A stretch of DNA of 31,949 bases from an uncultured Campylobacter sp. Lineage in GTDB: Bacteria > Campylobacterota > Campylobacteria > Campylobacterales > Campylobacteraceae. The position numbers and the translations under genes were made by a program. The stretch spans positions 1-31,949 of the forward strand of contig NZ_CALIMQ010000291.1 in assembly GCF_938045535.1 (NCBI RefSeq), written 5' to 3'. Within the stretch, counting starts at the first letter, position 1. Every line of letters starts with the position of its first letter. Below, in pieces: positions 15,142-22,255 of this stretch. Below the pieces are notes generated by a model, which was not told the DNA's origin, did no database searches, and was given only the letters and a program-made list of their open reading frames with translations.

Positions 15142-16346
15142 CAGATCTCTTTCAAATATTTTTTTATATTTCTAGCGGCCTGGCGGGTTCTATTTTCGTT
15201 TTCGATAAAAGCGATCCGCACGTAATCGTCTCCCGCCGCGCCAAAGCCAACGCCCGGGCTTACGGCGACGCACGCCTTGGTGAGAAGCTGCTTGGAAAAC
15301 TCCATACTCCTTAGATGAGCCGCCGCTGGCGGCAATTTCGCCCACGCAAACATCGACGCGCTAGGTTTAGCGATCACCCAGCCCGCGTCCGCAAAAGCGT
15401 CTATCAAAAAATTCCTACGCTTCTGATAGGTCACGCGGATATCCTCTACGCACTCTTGCGGTCCGTTCAGCGCGATCGTGGCGGCTACTTGTATCGGCGT
15501 AAACATGCCGTAATCAAACCAAGATTTGATCTTTTTAAGCGCGGCGACGAGCTTTTTATTACCGCTAACAAAACCCACGCGCCAGCCCGCCATATTGTAG
15601 CTTTTAGAGAGCGTGTACGCCTCAACTGCGACGTCCTTTGCGCCCTGAACCTCAAAGATCGACGGCGTTTTGTAACCCTCAAAAGCGATCTCTGCGTAAG
15701 CGATATCGCTGATGATATAAAACCGTTCCTGCCGTGCCATCGCCACGAGCCGCTCGTAGAAGCTCTTTTGCACGACGACGGTGGTAGGGTTATGCGGGAA
15801 ATTTACGACGACGTATTTTGGGCGCGGAATGCTCTCGTCGAAGGTCTTTTGCAGATCAATGAAAAATTTATTCTCATTAAAATTTAAATTCTCATCATAG
15901 GCAAGCGGGATTTTAACGACGTTGCCGCCCGCGATGATGAAGGCTTGAGTGTGGATCGGATACGCAGGATCGGGCACCACTGCGACATCGCCCGGATTTA
16001 CGATCGCGCTAGTTAGGTGCACGAAGCCCTCTTTAGAGCCCATCACCGCGACGATCTCGCTTTCAGGATCCAAGATCACGCCGTATTTGCGCTTGTACCA
16101 ATTCGCGCAGGCAAGTCGCAGCTTGTAGATGCCCTGGCTTACGGAGTAGCCGTGCGTCTTGTCCTTTTGCGCGCTTTCGCAAAGCTTGTCGATTATATGC
16201 TGCGGCGTCCTGCCGTCGGGATTGCCCATCGAAAAATCGATTATATCCTCGCCAGCTCTGCGCGCCGCCATTTTTATGGCATTGACCTCGGCAAAAACAT
16301 AATTGGGCAAACGCTCGATTTTTGAAAAACGAATTTCGTCAAACAT
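15141..16346 (-). CDS. PLP-dependent class I/II aminotransferase (LL-DAP or alanine aminotransferase type)
   Basis: A 401-residue fold-type I aminotransferase. The Schiff-base lysine is Lys248 in LSKSYNMAGWRVGF; HNPTT (185-189) and SDIAY (213-217) supply further PLP contacts, and the arginine near VRIAFIENE binds the substrate carboxylate. The sequence style is close to AlaC/LL-diaminopimelate aminotransferase proteins. Its position before hom suggests a role in the aspartate-derived amino acids, but substrate cannot be fixed from sequence. ATG at 16346-16344 follows AAGAGG. The stop overlaps the hom start by one base. Confidence 0.9.
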   Translation of the reverse strand: MFDEIRFSKIERLPNYVFAEVNAIKMAARRAGEDIIDFSMGNPDGRTPQHIIDKLCESAQKDKTHGYSVSQGIYKLRLACANWYKRKYGVILDPESEIVAVMGSKEGFVHLTSAIVNPGDVAVVPDPAYPIHTQAFIIAGGNVVKIPLAYDENLNFNENKFFIDLQKTFDESIPRPKYVVVNFPHNPTTVVVQKSFYERLVAMARQERFYIISDIAYAEIAFEGYKTPSIFEVQGAKDVAVEAYTLSKSYNMAGWRVGFVSGNKKLVAALKKIKSWFDYGMFTPIQVAATIALNGPQECVEDIRVTYQKRRNFLIDAFADAGWVIAKPSASMFAWAKLPPAAAHLRSMEFSKQLLTKACVAVSPGVGFGAAGDDYVRIAFIENENRTRQAARNIKKYLKEI

Positions 16347-16851
16347 CTCAAACCTCTTATCTTAAAGTAATTTTCAAGCTTTATTTAAAATTTAGCGCCT
16401 TAACGCGCGATCTGCTCGTACCGCACGGAGGCAAAATTTCAATCCTTAGCGTCGATGCGGCGGCGCTTTTTATATTGCTCGGGCAATTTAAACTTTTACC
16501 TCGCTAAAATTTTAAAACCGCGGGGGCATTGATCGTTTAAATTTATCGCATAGCGACCATTTGCGCGACATTTAAATTTACGTCAGCTCAAAACGATAAC
16601 GATCAAAGCTGCCGTTTTTACGCCGCGTTCTCGAACGATAACCCTTTAAATTTATCGCGCTACCGCAAGCGGCCGCAGCGCTTGAAATTTTATCCGCACC
16701 GTTAATTTTACCTACGCCGTTTAAAATTTTATCCAAGGCGGCGCAGTTTAAACCTTTTAAATTTACACTCGCGAATTTAAATTTAAACCGAGCACCGTAG
16801 CAAGCCGAAATTTTACTATCAGCGGCGGCAAAAGCCCTAAGAGCGAGAGCT
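16347..16851. other. 505-bp spacer with repeated AAATTT words
   Basis: No gene was seen on either strand. TTTAAATTTATCGC occurs twice (about 16537 and 16646) and AAATTTTATCC three times or nearly so between 16685 and 16735. The stretch must include the promoter of the aminotransferase operon near its left end and the end of the 16852 gene's transcript near its right end, but I cannot point to either box. Confidence 0.55.
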
Positions 16852-17871
16852 TTACCACTTTTTGCCCTTGTTTAGGCGCAGAAACTCATCGGCTGAAATT
16901 TTAGTGATATTGCCATCTTTGACGTGGAATTTTTGAGTGTTTCTTTCGCTGAAAGTTACGTTGCCATCGGCTTTGCCGAGCTCAAACATCCCGTGACCGG
17001 TAGAGATTAGCAGCTCCTCATCCCCTTGCGAAGCGACTACGTAAGGGGCATTGATGACCATCTCACGCTTCTTGCCGCTTTTTAGATCAATGATCCCGAT
17101 CCACATCTTGCCGCGTGGATTAAGCACGATATCTTTGCTGGGCGCAGGTGCGCTTTGCGTGGCGTTTTCGTCGGTGGAATTTTCCTCCGTTTTGGCACTC
17201 GCGCGCTCAATCCTGATAGAGCGATCCAGCGCGTTTAGCGAGCTTAAATTTTCATCCACAGCAGCGGCTGCATTGGCATCTGACTTTAGTGCGAATTTTT
17301 CATCTGTAGTGTTGTGCGAAACAACGTCGATACCGATATTTTCAAGCTTTTTTTGAGTATTATTTACGATCGGAGCGTCCGAGTAGGTGGTTTTGTTTTG
17401 TTCCCATAAAAGCGAACCCAAAAATTCGCCGAAGCTTTTATAAAGTCCAAAATAAAAGATCGCGCCTATGATTAGTACCATCGCAAGCAGCCATAAAAGC
17501 CAACCGCTGCCGCTTTTGTTAGGGCTAACTCTTTGACCATAGACCTGCTCGACTTTGGCCTTTTTAACGGGCGCAAAGCTCGCTTTGGCGCTCTCAAACT
17601 CGCTAAGCCAGTCCGATAGATCCAGCCCGAACTCGCGCTCTAAAATTTTAATGTAACCCCTAACGTTAAAATTTGCCAGCTTCTCGAAGTCTTTGTTTAT
17701 GATGTATTCTAAATTTTGCGCGTCGATGCGCGTCGTGCGCGCAATCTCGATCAGATCCATAGATTTTAATTTATCTAGATCGCTGCTTTTTGGCTGCTGT
17801 GTTTGCTCCGGCTTCTCGGTTTGTTCCGCCTGCTCGTCCGTATTATTTAACTTCTCTTTTATTTCTTCCAT
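16852..17871 (-). CDS. RodZ-like single-span membrane protein with N-terminal helix-turn-helix
   Basis: A 339-residue protein. A Gln/Glu-rich head (1-30) is followed by a helix-turn-helix-like domain (about 35-92, DLIEIARTTRIDAQNLEYI), a single membrane segment (about 124-143) and a periplasmic region. The periplasmic part has a linker rich in Asn/Ala/Ser and a C-terminal domain of beta type (about 250-339). This order resembles RodZ, which links MreB to the cell-wall machinery, though similarity to E. coli RodZ cannot be confirmed by eye. The start overlaps the end of rlmB by 29 nt, so it is translated from the same transcript. Confidence 0.75.
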   Translation of the reverse strand: MEEIKEKLNNTDEQAEQTEKPEQTQQPKSSDLDKLKSMDLIEIARTTRIDAQNLEYIINKDFEKLANFNVRGYIKILEREFGLDLSDWLSEFESAKASFAPVKKAKVEQVYGQRVSPNKSGSGWLLWLLAMVLIIGAIFYFGLYKSFGEFLGSLLWEQNKTTYSDAPIVNNTQKKLENIGIDVVSHNTTDEKFALKSDANAAAAVDENLSSLNALDRSIRIERASAKTEENSTDENATQSAPAPSKDIVLNPRGKMWIGIIDLKSGKKREMVINAPYVVASQGDEELLISTGHGMFELGKADGNVTFSERNTQKFHVKDGNITKISADEFLRLNKGKKW

Positions 17872-18544
17872 TTAAAATTCCATCGCATAATATCGCAAAT
17901 GCCGCGCTTACATTAAGCGAGTCCCAGCCTTCGCGCATCTTTATTGATACCGCGCAGTCGCATTTTTTAAGCGCCCTGGCAGGTATCCCCTCTTCTTCGT
18001 TCCCCATTACGAGTGCATTTTTCGCGCCGAGCTCTAACTCCTTAAAGCTCGTCCCGTCCGCACTCGCGGCGTAAATTTCAAAGCCGCTTTGTCTAAGCTC
18101 GTTTATCACGCTAAGCCCGTCTGCGGCCTTAACGACGTTTAGCTCATACGCCGCGCCCGAGCTTGCGCGCACTACGCCCGCCATATTTAGATTATTTGCG
18201 ACGATGATCACGCTGTCCGCGCCCAAAGCATAGGCGCTGCGCATTATCGCGCCGATGTTTCCGACATCGGTAAGCCCGTAAAGGATCGGCACGAATTTAT
18301 CGTCTTTGACGCTAGCTAGATCGCCGAAGCTAAACTCCTCCACCTCGGCCAAGAAGCCTTGATGGTTGCCGCCGCGAGCGAGGGCTTGAGCTTTTTTCGC
18401 ATCGGCGCGCTCGATCTTTACGCCGGTCGCGGCGATCTTTTTAAAAATTTCTTTCTCGCACTCCTTTGCAAGGATGATGCGGATAAATTTCTGCGGATGC
18501 CGGTTTAAAAGGTGCAAAAACAGCTGCTTGCCGTAAATAATCAT
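17843..18544 (-). CDS. rlmB: TrmH-family 23S rRNA 2'-O-methyltransferase
   Basis: A 233-residue SpoU/TrmH-class enzyme, expected to methylate a guanosine 2'-OH in 23S rRNA with SAM. The three knot motifs are visible: the first with DVGNIGAIMRSAYALGAD, the second with MGNEEEGIP, and the third with SLNVSAAFAIL. An N-terminal RNA-binding domain precedes them (about 1-75). ATG at 18544-18542 has no strong ribosome site. It lies 35 nt after rsmI and overlaps the next gene. Assignment to RlmB rather than another TrmH member rests on length and gene order. Confidence 0.88.
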   Translation of the reverse strand: MIIYGKQLFLHLLNRHPQKFIRIILAKECEKEIFKKIAATGVKIERADAKKAQALARGGNHQGFLAEVEEFSFGDLASVKDDKFVPILYGLTDVGNIGAIMRSAYALGADSVIIVANNLNMAGVVRASSGAAYELNVVKAADGLSVINELRQSGFEIYAASADGTSFKELELGAKNALVMGNEEEGIPARALKKCDCAVSIKMREGWDSLNVSAAFAILCDGILNGRNKREVK

Positions 18545-18579
18545 TTTGGGATTTTAGCGAAAAACGGTTAAAATATGAC

Positions 18580-19395
18580 TTAGCGTATCAAATTTTTATA
18601 TATTTCTTTGGCGGGTTCGCCGTTTATTTTTGAGAGTAGTTTCGCTTTTATTTTTGGCGCGATCTCAAGCGATAGAATATCTTCCTGCGTGATTTTTTCA
18701 AAGCTTTTCTCGCCTGCGCCGTCAATCACGACGCACCATTCGCCGTTTAAATTTGCGCCGTTTAGACTAGATAGAACCTCTGCAGCGCTACCGAAAAATT
18801 TTGTTTCAAATTTTTTCGTAGCTTCCTTAATCGCAAAAATTTTGCGCTGCGCATCGATCCCCGCGATCTGCTCTATTAGCTTTATCACGCGCTTGGGAGA
18901 TTCGTAGAGTACGCACGGATAGGGGCTTTGCATTAAATTTAGGATCTGAGCTTTGCGCTGTGCGCCGTCATTATTTAAAAAGCCTAAAAAGCTAAATTCT
19001 TTCTCCACCAGCCCGCTTGCGGCGGCTGCGAGCAGCAGAGCGTTTGCGCCGCTAAGCACCTCGTAAGGCACGCCGCTTCGCTGCGCAAATTTTACGAGCG
19101 CAATTCCCGGATCGCTGATGCAGGGCATGCCCGCATCGCTTACGTATGCGCAAGCTTTTTCGCGCAGAAGCGACGGATCAAAGTCAGCGAAAAACTCCGC
19201 TTCATTGTGCGTGTGCAGAGAGTAAAACTGTGAAATTTTAAATGAAATTTGAAATTTATCGGATAATAAGTTTAGAAGTTTTTTTGAAACCCTCGTATCC
19301 TCGCAGATTAGGATTTCGCAGCTTTGCAATACCTCAAGCGCGCGGCCCGAGATATCGCTTAGATTTCCTATCGGCGTAGGAATGAGATATAGCAA
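18580..19395 (-). CDS. rsmI: 16S rRNA (cytidine-1402-2'-O)-methyltransferase
   Basis: A 271-residue tetrapyrrole-methylase-fold enzyme. IPTPIGNLSDIS at the N-terminus, ICEDTRVS (34-41), SDAGMPCISDPG and YESPKR are signatures of RsmI, which methylates C1402 of 16S rRNA. The start is TTG at 19395-19393 directly after the rpmE TAG stop; no upstream in-frame alternative exists without entering rpmE, and the N-terminal IPTPIGNL segment is complete from this codon. Coupling with the ribosomal protein L31 gene places a ribosome-maturation enzyme in a ribosomal operon. Confidence 0.95.
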   Translation of the reverse strand: MLYLIPTPIGNLSDISGRALEVLQSCEILICEDTRVSKKLLNLLSDKFQISFKISQFYSLHTHNEAEFFADFDPSLLREKACAYVSDAGMPCISDPGIALVKFAQRSGVPYEVLSGANALLLAAAASGLVEKEFSFLGFLNNDGAQRKAQILNLMQSPYPCVLYESPKRVIKLIEQIAGIDAQRKIFAIKEATKKFETKFFGSAAEVLSSLNGANLNGEWCVVIDGAGEKSFEKITQEDILSLEIAPKIKAKLLSKINGEPAKEIYKNLIR

Positions 19396-19596
19396 CTATT
19401 TCATTCCGTATTTTTGTTTAAATTTCTCGACGCGGCCCGCGCTATCTACGATCTTCTCGCTGCCGGTGAAAAACGGGTGGCAATTGGAGCAGATATCGAC
19501 GCGGATCTCAGGCTTGTTCGAGCGCGTTTTAAAAGTGTTGCCGCAAGCGCAGGTAACGGTCGTTTCGACAAAGTTTGGGTGGATATCTTTTTTCAT
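19396..19596 (-). CDS. rpmE: 50S ribosomal protein L31, zinc type
   Basis: A 66-residue ribosomal protein of normal length. Cys16 and Cys18 (TCACG) with Cys37 and Cys40 (ICSNCHPF) form the zinc site that defines the C+ form of L31. HPFFTG and the C-terminal FKQKYG are typical. ATG at 19596-19594 follows AAGGATC. A promoter lies 35 nt upstream, and rsmI follows without a gap, so this is the head of an rRNA-modification operon. Confidence 0.96.
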   Translation of the reverse strand: MKKDIHPNFVETTVTCACGNTFKTRSNKPEIRVDICSNCHPFFTGSEKIVDSAGRVEKFKQKYGMK

Positions 19597-19936
19597 TTTT
19601 GATCCTTTTTGATGATTTTAAAAGGTTGCGATTATACAACTTTTTTATCTAAAAAGCAAATTTAAAGGGTTTTAAAAACTCTCGGCAAAGCGCTGATTTT
19701 CTTTTTGAACATGCTTTTTGGGTGCGAAAATTTTAAAATTTAGCCCGTTTGCGGGTAAAATTTTATTTCACCGCGACCTGCAGCGGCGTGCAAAATACAA
19801 GCGCGCGCGAATATACGCCGCGGCAAATACGCGTCGTGCGCCAAGCCGCCGATAAATATAGCAGATCGCGCAAGGCAAATTTTAAATTCCAAAATTTTAA
19901 GCGCGCGACTTTTAAATTTTAAAATTTGCCGAGCGT
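19597..19936. other. 340-bp spacer upstream of rpmE
   Basis: It contains the rpmE promoter at 19631-19659. The remainder is AAATTTTA words alternating with GC-rich pieces such as CGCGCGCGAATATACGCCG. An open frame at 19740-19958 overlaps the rsmE end and consists largely of translated AT words, so I do not call it a gene. Confidence 0.55.
19631..19659 (-). promoter_or_regulatory. rpmE promoter
   Basis: Minus-strand TATAAT (complement at 19631-19636) with TTTGCT 17 nt upstream (complement at 19654-19659) and a T-rich spacer. The -10 is 35 nt before the rpmE ATG. Confidence 0.7.
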
Positions 19937-20593
19937 TTAAAACATCAGCTTCGCGCAAGTTGCGATCAGCGCGGTGTTTGAGCGCAAAATATAGGGGCTA
20001 TTAAGCGCATAGGCTTTTTTAAATTTCTCCCTTTCGCGCGGCGAAAATCCGCCCTCCGGGCCTACGAACGCGATCTCATCGCCGCCGAAAATGTCGATGT
20101 TCTTGCCGCCAAAATCGATCAGGCTTACGTTTTCATATCTTTGTGCAAGCTCGTCCGAGCCGCCCAAAACCTCGATCTGCATGATGGAATTTCGCCCGCA
20201 TTGCTGCGACGAGTTGATCAAAATCCGCTCCATCCTCTGCAGATCGAGCCGCACGTTTTTCTGCGACAGATCGGCATAGACCAAAACAAGCTGCCCGACG
20301 CCCATCTCGTTGAGCGCAGGCAGGCTCTTTTCGATCACGGCGCTCTCGACGACCGCCCAAGCGACGCAAAAATCGTGGCTAGGCGTAAAAACCGAGCTTT
20401 TAAAAACCAAATTCAGAGCCGCACCTTTGCGCGAAATTTCGGCGATCTCATATAGATAACTCGCCCCGTCCTTTAGATTTCGCACGTCTATGCGCTCGCC
20501 CGCCCTTGCTCGTCTGGCCTTTAGGTGTAAAAACTGATCATTCTGCAAAACTAGGCTCTGTTCGCCTGCAAGCTTATCGTAAAAATATACCAT
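19937..20593 (-). CDS. rsmE: 16S rRNA (uracil-1498-N3)-methyltransferase
   Basis: A 218-residue RsmE-family SPOUT enzyme. The N-terminal RNA-binding domain (to about residue 70) precedes the knot region, where FVGPEGGFSPREREKF and LRSNTALIA are the SAM-site signatures, and QQCGRNSI is the mid-protein family motif. It methylates U1498 of 16S rRNA. ATG at 20593-20591 is preferred over the TTG just before it, because the upstream gene's TGA overlaps this ATG by one base (TGATG), the same join used elsewhere in this block. Confidence 0.95.
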   Translation of the reverse strand: MVYFYDKLAGEQSLVLQNDQFLHLKARRARAGERIDVRNLKDGASYLYEIAEISRKGAALNLVFKSSVFTPSHDFCVAWAVVESAVIEKSLPALNEMGVGQLVLVYADLSQKNVRLDLQRMERILINSSQQCGRNSIMQIEVLGGSDELAQRYENVSLIDFGGKNIDIFGGDEIAFVGPEGGFSPREREKFKKAYALNSPYILRSNTALIATCAKLMF

Positions 20594-21075
20594 CAAATAA
20601 CACTCGCTATCAAAATTATCGCTAAGCTTAGCCCCAAAATCACTCGCATTTTGCGCTGATACGGCGCAAAGTTTTGACTTAGATACGCTATTTTCAGCCG
20701 TTTGTACGATACCGCGCTAAGCGCGATCATCGCTAGCGATCCGACCGCCATAAAGTAAATTTTAAAGCTCAGATCAAAGCGCAGCACCGCTAGCATCACG
20801 CTTCCGCTAATTATCAGCGCCGCGATGCACGAATAATAGATCGGCAAAAACAGCCTGATGCGCCTAAGAAATCTAAGCCCAGATCTGCTCTTTTGCTTTA
20901 AATTTTCAGCTTGCGGCGCAGAGACGGCGGAATTTAAAGCCTTGCCGCGAGGGCAAAATTCTGCCGCCGCGTCTATTTTAAGCTGGGTAAAGATCAGATA
21001 AATTATCGTTAAAATCGCCGCAGCTAGCGCGAAAAATTTATGAAAACCCAGGGCGCTTTGATACAGATAATCCAT
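20593..21075 (-). CDS. Hypothetical membrane protein, four segments, with low-complexity loop
   Basis: A 160-residue inner-membrane protein with hydrophobic segments at about 10-31, 73-96, 104-125 and 142-159. Between segments 1 and 2 a hydrophilic loop (about 34-66) carries ALNSAVSAPQAENLK, with the Asn-Ser-Ala/Asn-Leu-Lys vocabulary of other inserts in the window; GGCGGAATTT lies at 20926-20935. From memory, C. jejuni has a small integral membrane protein at this place in the order. ATG at 21075 is chosen over the GTG one codon earlier. Its stop overlaps rsmE. Function unknown. Confidence 0.82.
   Translation of the reverse strand: MDYLYQSALGFHKFFALAAAILTIIYLIFTQLKIDAAAEFCPRGKALNSAVSAPQAENLKQKSRSGLRFLRRIRLFLPIYYSCIAALIISGSVMLAVLRFDLSFKIYFMAVGSLAMIALSAVSYKRLKIAYLSQNFAPYQRKMRVILGLSLAIILIASVI
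20878..20976 (-). repeat. Low-complexity insert in the 160-aa membrane protein
   Basis: About 33 residues in the first cytoplasmic or periplasmic loop. It contains GCTTTAAATTTTC and GGCGGAATTTAAAGC, the same words as in the queE and 503-aa protein inserts, read in the same frame as LNSA. Confidence 0.45.
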
Positions 21076-21443
21076 CACTTCCGCCGGAGGGTTAAATTTG
21101 CAGGATAAAATTTTGCGCGGCTAGAGCCAAAACGATTAAATTTAGACGCAAATTTTTTCGGCGCGAGATAAAGCAGACCTATTCCGTGCCTTTGAAATTT
21201 TAAAAACCATTCAAAGCGGCTGCGGATATTTGTTGCGTCAAAATTTACCGCGTGCGCGTTCAACCCCGATTTCGCGCCGTATCTCTCGCGCCAAGAATGA
21301 AATTTTGCGGATAGAGCTTTATAAAATTTAAAATTTCTTTGCGCAAATCGCACGGGTAAAAATGACGCTAAAATCGCGCTTGTGCGCCGCATACAAACCA
21401 CGCAAATTTCAAAAAATTCCAAATTTAGACGCCGATTTTTCAA
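21075..21443 (-). CDS. Doubtful basic ORF filling the gap before the membrane protein
   Basis: A 122-residue frame begins at TTG (21443-21441), nine nt after the lipoprotein stop and close to GGCGGAG. It ends in a TGATG overlap with the next gene, the same join seen at other gene borders here. Those joins argue for a real or formerly real gene. Against it, the product is Arg/Lys/Phe-rich, has no recognisable domain, and much of it is the translation of AAATTT words (KFY, AKFH, SKFN). I give it low confidence; the gap may simply be repeat-rich spacer within the operon. Confidence 0.3.
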   Translation of the reverse strand: MKNRRLNLEFFEICVVCMRRTSAILASFLPVRFAQRNFKFYKALSAKFHSWRERYGAKSGLNAHAVNFDATNIRSRFEWFLKFQRHGIGLLYLAPKKFASKFNRFGSSRAKFYPANLTLRRK

Positions 21444-21452
21444 CGCTCCGCC

Positions 21453-21674
21453 CTATTCGGTCACCGGAAGCGGCGGCATATCGGCGTTTATATCGACTTT
21501 GGGCTCGCTAGGCGCGATAGGCACATCCTTCGGCACCTCGCTATCTACCGGCGGCTTTCGCAAGGTGTCCTTTTTCTCATCGTCGCAACCGCCCAAAGCA
21601 AGCGCGCAGGCAAAGACTGCGCACGCGGCAAAAATGCGAACGAGCCCCGCGCCAAATTTAAATAAATTTCTCAT
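21453..21674 (-). CDS. Small proline-rich lipoprotein, 73 aa
   Basis: The signal peptide ends in ALALGGC, with Cys30 as the lipidation site, followed by a short acidic and proline-rich tail (DSEVPKDVPIAPSEPKVD). It is probably anchored to a membrane in the periplasm. The ATG at 21674-21672 is chosen because AAAGGATTGCTG precedes it and because its A overlaps the queD stop (TGATG). A longer frame from 21743 would run through queD. No function is known; the size and order recall the small lipoprotein next to queD in C. jejuni. Confidence 0.85.
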   Translation of the reverse strand: MRNLFKFGAGLVRIFAACAVFACALALGGCDDEKKDTLRKPPVDSEVPKDVPIAPSEPKVDINADMPPLPVTE

Positions 21675-22255
21675 CAGCAATCCTTTGGATAGATGATTTT
21701 TTCGCCGCGCAGTAGCTTTTGCCAAAACTCCGGCTGCCTCCACTCCTCGCGCACGGCGGGCGAGAATTCTATCTCATCCAGCGCGATCTCGCCCATCTGC
21801 GCGTTGTAGGCGTCCTCGCGGAAGCACTGCGCGTAGCCGGTGGCCGTTTCGTGTACGATGACGCTGTGAAGCTTTACTTCGCGCTCACCGTTTTGCATCT
21901 GAGTCAGGCTCAAAAGTCGGTCCACAAGGACGAAAAAAATTCTACAAAACTGCTCCGCGCTCGGATTTAGCGGTATCTGCACCCAGCGTGCGCTGTGTTT
22001 TTTCAGATCCGCGATGTAGCTCGCATCATCGCGCGCATAGATCGTCACGGCGTGGTCAAAACTATCGATAAGCTCGCGGATACCGAGCTTCATGTAGCCG
22101 AAGTCATACACCATCCCCGCTTCATCCAAAAAATTTGAGCTAAGCAAAATTTCACATCTGTATGAGTGGCCGTGGATGCTCGTGCGACACCGCTTCGAAC
22201 CGCACAGGCGCACGATGTGAGCGTTTTCGAATTCGTATAATTTCCTGATTATCAT
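21674..22255 (-). CDS. queD: 6-carboxy-tetrahydropterin synthase family protein (QueD)
   Basis: A 193-residue member of the 6-pyruvoyl-tetrahydropterin synthase fold, expected to make 6-carboxy-tetrahydropterin for queuosine. Zinc ligands are His13, His28 and His30, the last two in SIHGHSY. The catalytic cysteine candidate is Cys23, giving CX4HGH instead of the CX3HGH usual for QueD. The protein is also longer than the common 120-residue form, with a C-terminal extension. ATG at 22255-22253 follows GGACGGGG and overlaps the queE stop by four bases; a start at 22276 adds residues unlike the family. The neighbour queE supplies the next step of the same pathway. Confidence 0.9.
   Translation of the reverse strand: MIIRKLYEFENAHIVRLCGSKRCRTSIHGHSYRCEILLSSNFLDEAGMVYDFGYMKLGIRELIDSFDHAVTIYARDDASYIADLKKHSARWVQIPLNPSAEQFCRIFFVLVDRLLSLTQMQNGEREVKLHSVIVHETATGYAQCFREDAYNAQMGEIALDEIEFSPAVREEWRQPEFWQKLLRGEKIIYPKDC

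Noticed and set aside
15315..15887. 190-residue open frame antisense to the aminotransferase gene
   Set aside because: The PLP-enzyme motifs on the minus strand are complete, and the antisense product is Arg/His-rich without domain features.
19740..19958. 72-residue minus-strand frame overlapping the rsmE end
   Set aside because: It consists mostly of translated AAATTT words, overlaps rsmE and has no ribosome site.
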